From assembly GCF_009617995.1 (NCBI RefSeq), contig NZ_CP044129.1, positions 1,116,001-1,180,000 of the forward strand: 64,000 bases of DNA. Reading direction: 5' to 3'. Both the position numbers and the translations under genes were made by a program. Below, in pieces: positions 36,326-45,256 of the stretch. The stretch's first letter is position 1; each line of letters starts with the position of its first letter. The notes beneath the pieces are model-generated. The model did not search any database. It was not told where the DNA came from and worked only from the letters and a program-made list of their open reading frames with translations. The DNA comes from Halomicrobium sp. LC1Hm (GTDB lineage: Archaea; Halobacteriota; Halobacteria; Halobacteriales; Haloarculaceae).

Positions 36326-37380
36326 TGCAATCCGAGACGCCGCTTCCCGACACGCTCGCGAATCTGCTCGGACTGGACCCATCGAACCCGCTGGTCCTGT
36401 TCCTGGTGGCGGTCGTCGCGTCCGGTGTGATCGCGTCGGGACTGCTCGCCCTGGTCGCCGTCTCGGGGATCTGGGGCAAGCGAAAGATCACGGCAGCGTT
36501 CACCGACCGGATCGCGGTCAACCGACACGGGCCGGCAGGCATCTTGATCATCCCGGCAGACGCGCTCCGCCTCCTCTCGAAGGAACTGATCATTCCGGAG
36601 GGCGTCGACCGTCCGGCCTGGGACCTGGGACCGCTCATCATGGTCTTCTCGGCGCTGGCCGGCTTCGCCGTCATCCCCATGGGGAACGGCATCCAGATCG
36701 CCGACCCGGAGACGGGACTGGCCTACGTGTTCGCGATGGCCTCTGTCGCCTCGCTGGGCCTCGTGATGGCCGGCTACTCGTCGAACAACAAGTACTCGTT
36801 CCTCGGGGGGCTGCGCGCGGTCGCGCAGAACCTCGCCTACGAGATTCCGCTGATCCTGACGGGGATGTCCGTGGCGCTGTTCGCCGGGACGCTCCGCCTG
36901 AGCGAGATCGTCGCGGCCCAGAGCACGACGCTGTTTAGCCTCGGCGGCCTCGCGATCCCGTCGTGGTACGCGTTCGTCAACCCCTTCGCGTTCGTGCTGT
37001 TCATGGTCGCGAACCTCGCGGAGGTCGGACGGAATCCGTTCGACATTCCCGAAGCGCCGACCGAAATCGTCGCCGGGTGGCAGACCGAGTACTCCTCGGT
37101 GTACTTCGTGCTCGCGTACCTCTCGGAGTTCATCCACATCTTCCTCGGCGGTGCGATCATCGCGACGATCTTCCTGGGCGGTCCGGCCGGCCCGGTGTTG
37201 CCGGGCATCGTCTGGTTCCTGATCAAGATCGTCGGGATCTACCTGTTCACCCAGTGGGCGCGTTCCGCGATCCCGCGGGTCCGGATCGACCAGCTCATCG
37301 AGATCGGCTGGAAGGGGCTGCTCGTGCTTGCCTTCGCGAACCTGCTCCTGACGGCCGGAATCGTCGGGGTGATCGCCTGA
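36325..37380 (+). CDS. nuoH: complex I subunit H
   Basis: 351-residue membrane subunit at the junction of the arms, with about eight helices. AERRV-type sequence is replaced by the region KRKITAAFTDRIAVNRHGPAG, and EVGRNPFDIPEAPTEIVAGW with its acidic residues is strongly conserved. The gene follows nuoCD with a one-base overlap. Its stop overlaps a 12-codon mini-frame leading to nuoI. Confidence 0.95.
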   Translation: MQSETPLPDTLANLLGLDPSNPLVLFLVAVVASGVIASGLLALVAVSGIWGKRKITAAFTDRIAVNRHGPAGILIIPADALRLLSKELIIPEGVDRPAWDLGPLIMVFSALAGFAVIPMGNGIQIADPETGLAYVFAMASVASLGLVMAGYSSNNKYSFLGGLRAVAQNLAYEIPLILTGMSVALFAGTLRLSEIVAAQSTTLFSLGGLAIPSWYAFVNPFAFVLFMVANLAEVGRNPFDIPEAPTEIVAGWQTEYSSVYFVLAYLSEFIHIFLGGAIIATIFLGGPAGPVLPGIVWFLIKIVGIYLFTQWARSAIPRVRIDQLIEIGWKGLLVLAFANLLLTAGIVGVIA

Positions 37381-37418
37381 TGAACGCGACGACCACAACC
37401 CGAGGTGACCTGCTATGA
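37380..37418 (+). other. 12-codon coupling frame between nuoH and nuoI
   Basis: ATG at 37380 overlaps the nuoH stop and starts MNATTTTRGDLL, whose TGA stop (37416-37418) overlaps the nuoI ATG (37415). The stretch also holds GAGGTGA, a ribosome-binding site for nuoI. It could pass ribosomes from nuoH to nuoI; alternatively it is simply a leader. Confidence 0.4.
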
Positions 37419-37876
37419 TCGGAATCCTGAAATCGATGGCAACGACGATGAAGCACGCGCTGGACGGCGAGACCTTCACGGTCTCGTACCCCGAAGAGGT
37501 ACCCGAAGTGAGCCCGCGCTTCCGCGGTGTTCACAAGTTCAGCCAGGAGCGGTGTATCTGGTGTCGCCAGTGCGAGAACGTCTGTCCGAACAACACGATC
37601 CAGATCGTGACGGACGACCAGCGCAACGGCGAGCAGTACAACCTCCACATCGGCCAGTGTATCTACTGCCGACTCTGCGAGGAGGTGTGTCCGGTCGACG
37701 CCATCCTGCTGACCCAGAACTTCGAGTTCACGGCCGACACCAAAGACGAGTTCGCCTACAACAAAGAGCAGCTGAAGAACGTCCCGTGGTACAAGGACAT
37801 CGATCCGCTGCAGTCGCGTGAACCCGACCGCGGCGCGTGGATCGGCGAGGGCGACGGCGAAGTCGACTATCAGTAG
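37415..37876 (+). CDS. nuoI: complex I subunit I (two 4Fe-4S clusters)
   Basis: 153-residue ferredoxin-like subunit. Two perfect cluster motifs are visible: CIWCRQCENVCP near residues 49-60 and CIYCRLCEEVCP near 88-99. In haloarchaea, which lack NuoE/F/G, electrons probably enter here from an unknown donor such as ferredoxin or another dehydrogenase. It is followed by a 323-base gap that interrupts the otherwise tight operon. Confidence 0.96.
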   Translation: MIGILKSMATTMKHALDGETFTVSYPEEVPEVSPRFRGVHKFSQERCIWCRQCENVCPNNTIQIVTDDQRNGEQYNLHIGQCIYCRLCEEVCPVDAILLTQNFEFTADTKDEFAYNKEQLKNVPWYKDIDPLQSREPDRGAWIGEGDGEVDYQ

Positions 37877-38199
37877 ACAGTCGTCTCCGGCGACTGCGTC
37901 GCCGGCTCACTCGCTCACCCGATCCCCAGAGACTCTTTCTCACACCAGCAGAGCGAACCTGTTCGAGAGCGACGCGACGAACCCGACCGCAGGCTCTTTC
38001 ACACGCGCTCGTCGCGCGCGCCGCGCGCCGGCCGAGAATTCGGAGAGACTGGTCACCGGACCAGACCACCATTCTGTGGGGCTTTCCCGTTCATTCGGCA
38101 ACATTCTCCGGGAATTGCTGTTAGCGAGTGCCAAACCGGCCGTGTTCTGACGAACGGAAAGAGGAATCTTCAAAAGCGCGCCGGCAAGACTGTGCAACA
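37877..38199. other. 323-base non-coding gap inside the nuo operon
   Basis: No convincing gene on either strand. It contains a hairpin CCGGCGAC-TGC-GTCGCCGG (37887-37905) just after nuoI, a second palindrome CTGGTC-ACCG-GACCAG (38049-38064), a run of alternating GCGC, and near its end CTTCAAAAG, a TATA-like box 27 bases before nuoJ. Every other junction in the operon is under 35 bases, so this looks like an inserted or repeat-derived segment. Confidence 0.6.
38168..38176 (+). promoter_or_regulatory. internal nuoJ promoter (TATA-like)
   Basis: CTTCAAAAG is centred about 27 bases before the nuoJ ATG at 38200, where no ribosome-binding site is visible. This suggests that nuoJ to nuoN can be transcribed as a separate leaderless message after the hairpin that follows nuoI. 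Confidence 0.45.
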
Positions 38200-38472
38200 A
38201 TGATGGGACTGTACGAGACAATAGCGTTCGTGCTGTTCGCGGTGGTTACCATTGCGAGCAGCTGGGGCGTCGTGCTCGTCCGCGACGTCTGGCACTCGGC
38301 GCTGTTACTGGGCGTGGCGTTACTGAGCGTCGCGGTCCACTACCTCATGCTCAGGGCCGAGTTCGTCGCCGCGATGCAGATCCTCGTCTACGTCGGCGGG
38401 GTTCTGATCCTGATCACGTTCGCGGTGATGCTCACGCGCAAAGACGAGAGCGTCGTCGAGGTGGGGGCATGA
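38200..38472 (+). CDS. nuoJ1: complex I subunit J, N-terminal part
   Basis: 90-residue membrane protein corresponding to the first three helices of NuoJ. It contains the conserved block FVAAMQILVYVGGVLILITFAVML. In haloarchaea NuoJ is split in two, and the second part follows with a 4-base overlap. I use the first of two adjacent ATG codons (38200). Confidence 0.9.
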   Translation: MMGLYETIAFVLFAVVTIASSWGVVLVRDVWHSALLLGVALLSVAVHYLMLRAEFVAAMQILVYVGGVLILITFAVMLTRKDESVVEVGA

Positions 38473-38792
38473 GCCGTCCACAGCTCCACACCGGAACTTC
38501 CCTGTGGCCCGGGCTGGCGGCGGTCGCGCTCTTTGGGGTCCTCGCGGCCGCGTTCCTCGGGGCGTCGCTGCCAGAGCCCGCTGGCTTCGGGGCCGACGCA
38601 CAGATCGTCAAGAGCATCGGGGCGGCGATGTTCAACATCGACCCGACGGCGATCATGGACGAGGGTGCGATCCCGAGTGAGGGCTTCCTCGCGCTGTTCC
38701 TCATCATCGCCGTGGTGCTCGACGCGGCACTCGACGGCGCGCTGATGCTCGCCGAACGCGACGAGGACCACTCCGGAGGTGAGAGCCGATGA
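38469..38792 (+). CDS. nuoJ2: complex I subunit J, C-terminal part
   Basis: 107-residue membrane protein with two hydrophobic segments (residues 13-31 and 68-90), covering the C-terminal helices of NuoJ, ending in a short acidic tail. By itself it is weakly conserved; identity rests on its place between nuoJ1 and nuoK and on its topology. It overlaps both neighbours by 4 bases, so all three are translationally coupled. Confidence 0.82.
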   Translation: MSRPQLHTGTSLWPGLAAVALFGVLAAAFLGASLPEPAGFGADAQIVKSIGAAMFNIDPTAIMDEGAIPSEGFLALFLIIAVVLDAALDGALMLAERDEDHSGGESR

Positions 38793-39091
38793 TCCCCACG
38801 CAGTACTATCTGTTGCTCTCGGCCGCGGTCTTCTGTATCGGGGTCTTCGGCGTCCTCACCCGTCGGAACGCGCTCATCTTCCTGATGTCCGTCGAGCTGA
38901 TCCTCAACGCTGCCAACATCAATCTCGTGGCGTTCTCGTTTCAGTACGGGAACCTCTCGGGGCAGGTGTTTGCGCTCTTCGCGATGGGGCTGGCGGCCGC
39001 AGAGGTCGCCGTCGGGCTCGGGATCGTCCTCGTACTGTACCGCAACTTCTCGGACATCGACGTGACCGAGGCGACGACAATGAGGTGGTAA
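38789..39091 (+). CDS. nuoK: complex I subunit K
   Basis: 100-residue three-helix antiporter-like subunit. RRNALIFLMSVELILNAANIN carries the conserved membrane glutamate of NuoK, and AAAEVAVGLGIVL carries the second. CGGAGGTGAG lies just upstream as a ribosome-binding site. One base separates its stop from the nuoL start. Confidence 0.95.
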   Translation: MIPTQYYLLLSAAVFCIGVFGVLTRRNALIFLMSVELILNAANINLVAFSFQYGNLSGQVFALFAMGLAAAEVAVGLGIVLVLYRNFSDIDVTEATTMRW

Positions 39092-39092
39092 C

Positions 39093-41168
39093 ATGACTGC
39101 ATTCGACTACGCACCCGCGATCGCGTTGCTTCCGTTCGTATCGTTCCTCGTCGCGCTGTTCGGCGGGCAGTACCTCCCGAAGAAGGGGGCTCTGGCCGGG
39201 ATCGCAGCCACGGCCGGTTCGCTCGTGCTGTCGGCGTGGGTCGCGCTGACCGTCGCCGGGGGCCAGACGTACAACGAGGCGCTGTACACCTTCACGGCGG
39301 GGCTGGAGACGTTCGAACTCCACCTCGGGATCCTCATCGATCCGCTGACGGCGCTGATGCTGCTGATCGTCTCCTTTATCGCCCTGCTCGTCCACGTCTT
39401 CTCGCTTGGCTACATGAACGACGAGGGCGAGACGGGCCTCCCACGCTACTACGCCGGCCTCGGGCTGTTCACGGCGAGTATGCTCGGGTTCGTCTACGCC
39501 GACAACATCCTGATGGCGTTCATGTTCTTCGAGCTGGTCGGGCTCTGTTCGTACCTCCTGATCGGCTTCAACTTCCGGGAAGCAGGCCCGCCAAGCGCCG
39601 CCAAGAAGGCGTTCCTGGTCACCCGCTTCGGTGACTACTTCTTCCTGATCGGCGTCGTCGGCATCTTCGTCACCTTCGCTGGAGCGACCCAGACGCCCGG
39701 TCTGTTCGCTGGCGAGGGTTCGTTCCCGGTCGTCGCAGAACACGCGATCATGGACGGCGCGACCGAGGGGCTGAACACCTTCGGCTTCGAGCCCCAGACG
39801 TGGTTCACGATCCTCGGACTGCTCGTGCTCGGCGGCGTGATGGGCAAGTCCGCCCAGTTCCCGCTGCACACGTGGCTGCCCGACGCGATGGAAGGTCCGA
39901 CGCCGGTCTCGGCGCTGATCCACGCGGCGACGATGGTCGCGGCCGGTGTCTACCTCGTCGCGCGGATGTACGGCTTCTACGCGCTGACGCCGACGACGCT
40001 CGCGGTGATCGCACTCGTCGGCGGCTTCACGGCCCTGTTCGCGGCGACGATGGGCGTCGTCAAGCAGGAACTCAAGCAAGTCCTCGCCTACTCCACGATC
40101 TCGCAGTACGGCTACATGATGCTCGCGCTGGGGTCGGGTGGCTACATCGCCGCCGTCTTCCACCTGACCACCCACGCGGTGTTCAAGGCGCTCCTGTTCC
40201 TCGGTGCCGGTGCGGTCATCATCGCGATGCACCACGAGGAGAACATGTGGGAGATGGGCGGCCTGAAGGACAAGATGCCCGTCACCTACTACACGTTCCT
40301 CGCGGGCTCGCTCGCGCTGGCCGGCATCGTCCCCTTCGCCGGCTTCTGGTCGAAAGACGAGGTACTGTACGAGGCCCTGATCCACGGGTTCGGGACCGAG
40401 GGCGGTCTCGGTACCGTCTTCCTCGTCGCGTACGCGATGGGACTGCTGGCCGTCTTCTTCACCGGCTTCTACACCTTCCGGATGGTCTACCTGACCTTCC
40501 ACGGTGAGCCCCGGACGGAGACGGCGAAGAAGCCCCACGGCGTTCGCTGGAACGTCAAGGGACCGCTGACGGCGCTGGGCATTCTCGCGACGACGATCGG
40601 CTTCGTCAACCTCGCGCCGGTCAAGAAGCTCACCGGCCTCGAGGTCGACTTCCTCCACAAGTGGCTACTCGGTGGGGAAGGGTCCGGCTGGGAGGCACTG
40701 CTAACTGGCTACCACCACTACGAGGCGGTTCTCCACGACGGGCCGGCACACGTCCTCGTCGGTGAGCCACTCGGGGCGACGGGGACGCTGATCGCCTCCG
40801 CGCTCCTCTCTCTCGGTCTCGCGGTCGCTGGCGTCCTCGCCGCACGCTCGCTGTACAAGGTGCCCGAACCGGTCGAACACACGGACAAACTCGGCTCGAT
40901 CAAGACGCTGCTCATGCACAACTACTACCAGGACGAGTATCAGGTCTGGCTCGCGACGGGGTTCACCTACCCCCTCTCACGGGCCGCAGACAAGTTCGAT
41001 CAGGGCGTGATCGACGGCGTCGTCAACGGAATTAGCAGCGTCAGTCTGTTCTCCGGCAGCCGCGTTCGCCGCCTCCAGACTGGCGTCGTCACCAACTACG
41101 CGCTGTTCATCACGATCGCACTGGTCGTGTTACTGGTCGTCTTCGGCCTCACAGGGGGGTGGTTCTAG
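39093..41168 (+). CDS. nuoL: complex I subunit L (proton channel)
   Basis: 691-residue antiporter-like subunit with about 16 hydrophobic helices. FFELVGLCSYLLIGF (conserved Glu), FPLHTWLPDAMEGPTPVSALIHAATMV and the following discontinuous-helix region are typical, and the C-terminal part after residue 500 should include the long lateral helix. GAGGTGG precedes the ATG. nuoM starts on the base after its stop. Confidence 0.95.
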   Translation: MTAFDYAPAIALLPFVSFLVALFGGQYLPKKGALAGIAATAGSLVLSAWVALTVAGGQTYNEALYTFTAGLETFELHLGILIDPLTALMLLIVSFIALLVHVFSLGYMNDEGETGLPRYYAGLGLFTASMLGFVYADNILMAFMFFELVGLCSYLLIGFNFREAGPPSAAKKAFLVTRFGDYFFLIGVVGIFVTFAGATQTPGLFAGEGSFPVVAEHAIMDGATEGLNTFGFEPQTWFTILGLLVLGGVMGKSAQFPLHTWLPDAMEGPTPVSALIHAATMVAAGVYLVARMYGFYALTPTTLAVIALVGGFTALFAATMGVVKQELKQVLAYSTISQYGYMMLALGSGGYIAAVFHLTTHAVFKALLFLGAGAVIIAMHHEENMWEMGGLKDKMPVTYYTFLAGSLALAGIVPFAGFWSKDEVLYEALIHGFGTEGGLGTVFLVAYAMGLLAVFFTGFYTFRMVYLTFHGEPRTETAKKPHGVRWNVKGPLTALGILATTIGFVNLAPVKKLTGLEVDFLHKWLLGGEGSGWEALLTGYHHYEAVLHDGPAHVLVGEPLGATGTLIASALLSLGLAVAGVLAARSLYKVPEPVEHTDKLGSIKTLLMHNYYQDEYQVWLATGFTYPLSRAADKFDQGVIDGVVNGISSVSLFSGSRVRRLQTGVVTNYALFITIALVVLLVVFGLTGGWF

Positions 41169-42737
41169 ATGGTCGCCGTCGCCGCACTGCTGGCCGTCAC
41201 GCTGCTGGGTGCCATCGCGACCTTCCTGGTCGACGACCGCTACGCGGCGAAGTTCGCGACCGCAGTGAGCACGATCCCGCTCGTGGGCTCGGTGTGGATG
41301 TACTACGTCTACCTCACCGAGTACCAGGGCGTCGGGAACGCATTGCTCTCGCCCGACACGGTCGCTTTCAGACAGACGATCGACTGGATCGAGCTGGGCG
41401 GCTACACGATTCAGTACTCCGTCGGACTGGACGGCGTGAGCATGCCGCTGCTGGCCCTGACCGGCATCCTGACGACGCTTGCACTCGTGAGCTCGTGGAC
41501 ACCGATCGACGAGCGCCAGTCGCAGTTCTACGGACTGATGCTCCTGATGGAGGTCAGCCTCATCGGCGTCTTCTCGGCGCTCGATTTCTTCTTCTGGTTC
41601 GTCTTCTGGGAGGGGGTCCTCATCCCGATGTACCTGCTGATCGGGATCTGGGGCGGCCCGCGCCGGAAGTACGCCGCGATCAAGTTCTTCGTCTACACGA
41701 ACGTGGCCTCGCTGGTCATGTTCGTGGGCTTCTTCGCGCTGGTGTTCTCGCTCGGTGACTCTATCGCGACGCTCGGCCTGCCCGAGATCACGCAGGCCCT
41801 TGTCGCCGGTGAGATGGGGTCGCTCGCCGGTATCGGCGTCGCGGACCTGAAGCTGCTGGCGTTCGTGCTCATGTTCGTCGGCTTCGCGGTGAAGGTACCC
41901 GTCTTCCCGCTGCACACGTGGCTGCCAGACGCTCACGTCGAGGCACCGACGCCGGTGTCGGTGATGCTGGCCGGCGTCCTCCTGAAGATGGGGACCTACG
42001 CGCTCTTGCGTTTCAACTTCACGATGCTGTCGGATGTGGCGACGGGATCGATCCTCGCGATCATGCCGGTCGCGATCGCGGTGATCGGCGTGTTCAGCGT
42101 CATCTACGGTGCGTTACTCGCACTCGCACAGCGTGACCTCAAGCGCATCGTCGCGTACTCCTCGATCTCGTCGATGGGCTACGTCATCCTCGGCCTCGTC
42201 GCGTTCACGCCACACGGCATGGGCGGGGCGACCTTCCAGATGATCTCTCACGGCCTGATCTCCGGACTGATGTTCATGGCCGTCGGCGTGATCTACAACG
42301 AGACGCACACGCGTATGGTCGGCGACATGTCCGGCCTCGCAGACCGGATGCCGTGGACGGTCGGCATCTTCGTCTCGGCGGCCTTCGGTTACATGGGGCT
42401 GCCGCTGATGTCCGGGTTCGCCGCCGAGGTGTTCATCTTCCTTGGCTCGTTCGGCGCGACCGACACGCTGGGGACGCTCGCGCCGGTGCTGACCTCGATC
42501 GCGATGTTCGGCATCGTCATCGTCGCCGGCTACCTCCTGTGGGCGATGCAGCGGACCCTCTTCGGTGGCTACGAGCTCGAAACGGACTACGAGCTCGACG
42601 GTGCGGCGTTCCACGACGTGGCACCGCTGGCAGTCCTGCTCTTGCTGGTCATCCTGCTCGGGGTCGCTCCCGACCTCTCCTACGGGATGATCCAGGAAGC
42701 GGTTAATCCGATCCTCGACATCGGAGGTGGTGTCTAA
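41169..42737 (+). CDS. nuoM: complex I subunit M (proton channel)
   Basis: 522-residue antiporter-like subunit with about 14 helices. FFWFVFWEGVLIPMYLLIGIWGG carries the conserved Glu, and VPVFPLHTWLPDAHVEAPTPVS is the NuoM signature. Its ATG directly abuts the nuoL stop, and its TAA overlaps the nuoN ATG by one base. Confidence 0.95.
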   Translation: MVAVAALLAVTLLGAIATFLVDDRYAAKFATAVSTIPLVGSVWMYYVYLTEYQGVGNALLSPDTVAFRQTIDWIELGGYTIQYSVGLDGVSMPLLALTGILTTLALVSSWTPIDERQSQFYGLMLLMEVSLIGVFSALDFFFWFVFWEGVLIPMYLLIGIWGGPRRKYAAIKFFVYTNVASLVMFVGFFALVFSLGDSIATLGLPEITQALVAGEMGSLAGIGVADLKLLAFVLMFVGFAVKVPVFPLHTWLPDAHVEAPTPVSVMLAGVLLKMGTYALLRFNFTMLSDVATGSILAIMPVAIAVIGVFSVIYGALLALAQRDLKRIVAYSSISSMGYVILGLVAFTPHGMGGATFQMISHGLISGLMFMAVGVIYNETHTRMVGDMSGLADRMPWTVGIFVSAAFGYMGLPLMSGFAAEVFIFLGSFGATDTLGTLAPVLTSIAMFGIVIVAGYLLWAMQRTLFGGYELETDYELDGAAFHDVAPLAVLLLLVILLGVAPDLSYGMIQEAVNPILDIGGGV

Positions 42738-44227
42738 TGGTACAACTTCCAACGTGGACGGCCCTCAGCCCGACGCTCCTGCTCGGCCTGACGGCGATCG
42801 TCCTCCTGCTCGTCGATAGCATCGACCCGGACTCCTCGAACAACGAACTGCTGGCCGGCGTCGCGGGGCTTGGCTCGCTCGCCGCCGCGGTGACGAGCGT
42901 CTGGTTCATCGTCGGCGGCACGGGCCTGCCGGCCGAGAACGGCGAGTTGATCTCCCTGTTCGACGACCAGCTCGTCGTCGACCAGATGGCGCTGTTCTTC
43001 TCGTTCCTGGTCGCCAGCGTCCTCACGCTGGTGGTCGTCGCCAGCTACGACTACATGGCGGACAAGGCCCGTCAGGCCAAGTACTACTCCCTGACGGTCA
43101 TGGCCGCGACGGGGATGAGCCTGCTGGGCAGCGCCAACGGGCTCGCGGTCGCGTTCGTCGCCCTCGAACTGGCCTCCCTGCCGTCGTACGCGCTCGTGGC
43201 GATCCTCAAGACGAACAAGGGAAGCGTCGAGGCCGCACTGAAGTACTTCCTCGTCGGTGCGCTCTCCTCGGGCGTGTTCCTGTACGGCATCTCGCTGGTG
43301 TACGGTGCGACCGGCTCGCTCCAGTTCGACGCCGTCGCAGCGGCACTGACCGATGGCGTGCCCGCGGGCATCCTCGGCATCGGCGTCCTGATGATCGTCG
43401 GCGGCGTCGCGTTCAAGACCGCGAGCGTCCCCTTCCACTTCTGGGCACCGGAAGCCTACGAGGGCGCGCCGGCTCCGATCTCGGCGTTCCTCTCCTCGGC
43501 CTCTAAGGCCGCGGGCTTCGTGCTCGCGTTCCGCGTGTTCGTCACCGCGCTCATGGGCGATGCGGTCCTCGCTGCCATCGACTGGGTGCTGGTCTTCCAG
43601 GTGCTGGCCGTCGTGACGATGTTCGTCGGGAACTTCGCGGCCGCGACCCAGGAGAACGTCAAGCGGATGCTGGCTTACTCCAGCGTCGGACACGCCGGCT
43701 ACGTGCTGATCGGACTGGCCGCACTGACCGGCGGCAGTACCGACGCCTACGTGCTCGGGTCGGGGATGTCCCACCTGCTCGTCTACGGCTTCATGAACAC
43801 GGGCGCGTTCCTGTTCATCGCGCTGGCCGAGTACTGGGGCATCGGGCGCACCTTCGAGGACTACAACGGGCTCGCGACCCAAGCGCCGCTGGCCTGTGCG
43901 GCCATGACGGTGTTCCTGTTTAGCCTCGCTGGCCTGCCCATCGGCGGTGGCTTCTTCTCGAAGTTCTACCTGCTGATGGCGACCGTCCGCTCGGGGACGT
44001 GGTTCCTCGGTGCGGCGCTGATCATCAACAGCGCGCTGAGCCTCTACTACTACACGCGGGTCGTCAAGGCCATGTGGATCGAAGAGCCCGCCAGCAGCCT
44101 GGAGATCGAGCGGTACCCGATCGGCCTGTACACCGCAGTGCTCGTGGCTGCGCTCGTGACGGTCCTGCTCCTGCCGGGCTTCGACGCGGTGTCTCAGACC
44201 GCAGAAACCGCTGCGAGCCTGCTCTAA
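42737..44227 (+). CDS. nuoN: complex I subunit N (proton channel)
   Basis: 496-residue antiporter-like subunit and last gene of the operon. FVALELASLPSYALVAI (conserved Glu), VPFHFWAPEAYEGAPAPISAFLS and MLAYSSVGHAGYVLIGLA are standard. CGGAGGTGG lies upstream of the ATG. Its stop overlaps by 4 bases the stop of a convergent metallo-beta-lactamase gene. Confidence 0.95.
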   Translation: MVQLPTWTALSPTLLLGLTAIVLLLVDSIDPDSSNNELLAGVAGLGSLAAAVTSVWFIVGGTGLPAENGELISLFDDQLVVDQMALFFSFLVASVLTLVVVASYDYMADKARQAKYYSLTVMAATGMSLLGSANGLAVAFVALELASLPSYALVAILKTNKGSVEAALKYFLVGALSSGVFLYGISLVYGATGSLQFDAVAAALTDGVPAGILGIGVLMIVGGVAFKTASVPFHFWAPEAYEGAPAPISAFLSSASKAAGFVLAFRVFVTALMGDAVLAAIDWVLVFQVLAVVTMFVGNFAAATQENVKRMLAYSSVGHAGYVLIGLAALTGGSTDAYVLGSGMSHLLVYGFMNTGAFLFIALAEYWGIGRTFEDYNGLATQAPLACAAMTVFLFSLAGLPIGGGFFSKFYLLMATVRSGTWFLGAALIINSALSLYYYTRVVKAMWIEEPASSLEIERYPIGLYTAVLVAALVTVLLLPGFDAVSQTAETAASLL

Positions 44228-45171
44228 GCGCGTTCGTAGAGGAGGACGCCGCCGCTCTCTTCTCGCTCGACGCGCTCTCGTTCTTCCAGCACGTCCAGGT
44301 GGCCGACGGCCTCGCTCATGCCCGAGAACTGCTCGGTCACGGGGAGATCACCGAACAACTCCTCCATCACGTTGACCGGCGTCGTGGGACTGTCCAGTAG
44401 TGCCTCGACGTCGTCGGTGCGGTCCTCGTGTTCGGCTCTGATGGCCTCGATGCGCGCGCTTGGCTCCTCGATGTCTCTTCTGTGGCCCGGCAGGAACCGA
44501 TCGTACCCCGCCGTCGCGAGCCGATCGAGCGAGTCGTTGTATCGCGGCAGCACCCGCGGCCGCGGCTCGTCGTCGTCGGCCGGCGGCTGGAGGAAGGGGT
44601 TCGGTGTGATGTCGGCGAGGACGTTGTCGCCGACGATCGCGCGGCGTTCGCCGTCGGCCTCGAACGCGAAGAGGACCTCGCCGACGGAGTGGCCGACGAG
44701 ATCGTCGACCGTGACGAGGCTGTCGTCGACGGTGATCTGGTCGCCGGCAGCGACCGACCGATCGACCGTGACGCTGGACGCGTAGTTGAGGAACGCCTCG
44801 GGCAGCTGTGTGACGGTCTCGGCCGTCTCGGCCGCCATGCCACAGCGCTCGAAGAAGTCCACGAAGTACGACTGCTCGTGATCGAGTCGTCCCGCGAAGT
44901 CTTCGAGGATCGGCGTCGCGGCGTCGCTGGCGACGATCCGGGCACCCCGTTCCCCAAAGCGGTGGGCCAGCCCGAAGTGGTCCGGGTGGGGGTGCGTGAT
45001 CAGCACCTGCTCGATATCGTCGGGCGCGAGCGACCGCGCCTCCAGCGCCGTCAGCAGCTCCGACCACGCTTCCTCGCTGTCGGGGCCGGGATCGACGATC
45101 GTCCGACCGGCGAGGTAGCTGTTGACTGGGCCGACCTGAAACGGCGTCGAGAGTGACACACGGCGAAACAT
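44224..45171 (-). CDS. MBL-fold metallohydrolase
   Basis: 315-residue metallo-beta-lactamase-fold hydrolase. ITHPHPDHFGLAHRF is the zinc motif (His-x-His-x-Asp-His), NDSLDRLATAGYDRFLPGH gives the later metal histidine, and a GHSVGEVLFAFE block substitutes for the usual GHTPG. Related proteins are thioesterases or lactonases, and a C-terminal winged region follows. The substrate is unknown. ACTGTTTTCC centred near 45198 supports the ATG. Confidence 0.87.
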   Translation of the reverse strand: MFRRVSLSTPFQVGPVNSYLAGRTIVDPGPDSEEAWSELLTALEARSLAPDDIEQVLITHPHPDHFGLAHRFGERGARIVASDAATPILEDFAGRLDHEQSYFVDFFERCGMAAETAETVTQLPEAFLNYASSVTVDRSVAAGDQITVDDSLVTVDDLVGHSVGEVLFAFEADGERRAIVGDNVLADITPNPFLQPPADDDEPRPRVLPRYNDSLDRLATAGYDRFLPGHRRDIEEPSARIEAIRAEHEDRTDDVEALLDSPTTPVNVMEELFGDLPVTEQFSGMSEAVGHLDVLEERERVEREESGGVLLYERA

Positions 45172-45256
45172 ACCACCCGTAATTGCTCACGCTGGAAAAC
45201 AGTTCTCTCAACTCCAGTCGCGCCACAAACGATTTATTCGTCCTCTCCCGAAGGTC

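Noticed and set aside
34505-36382. Minus-strand frame of about 625 codons
   Set aside because: Antisense to nuoCD; the composition is a mirror of the real gene.
37940-38221. Minus-strand frame of 93 codons in the nuo gap
   Set aside because: No promoter, no recognisable domain and Ser/Arg-rich composition; the DNA itself is interesting and reported, but the frame is not supported as a gene.
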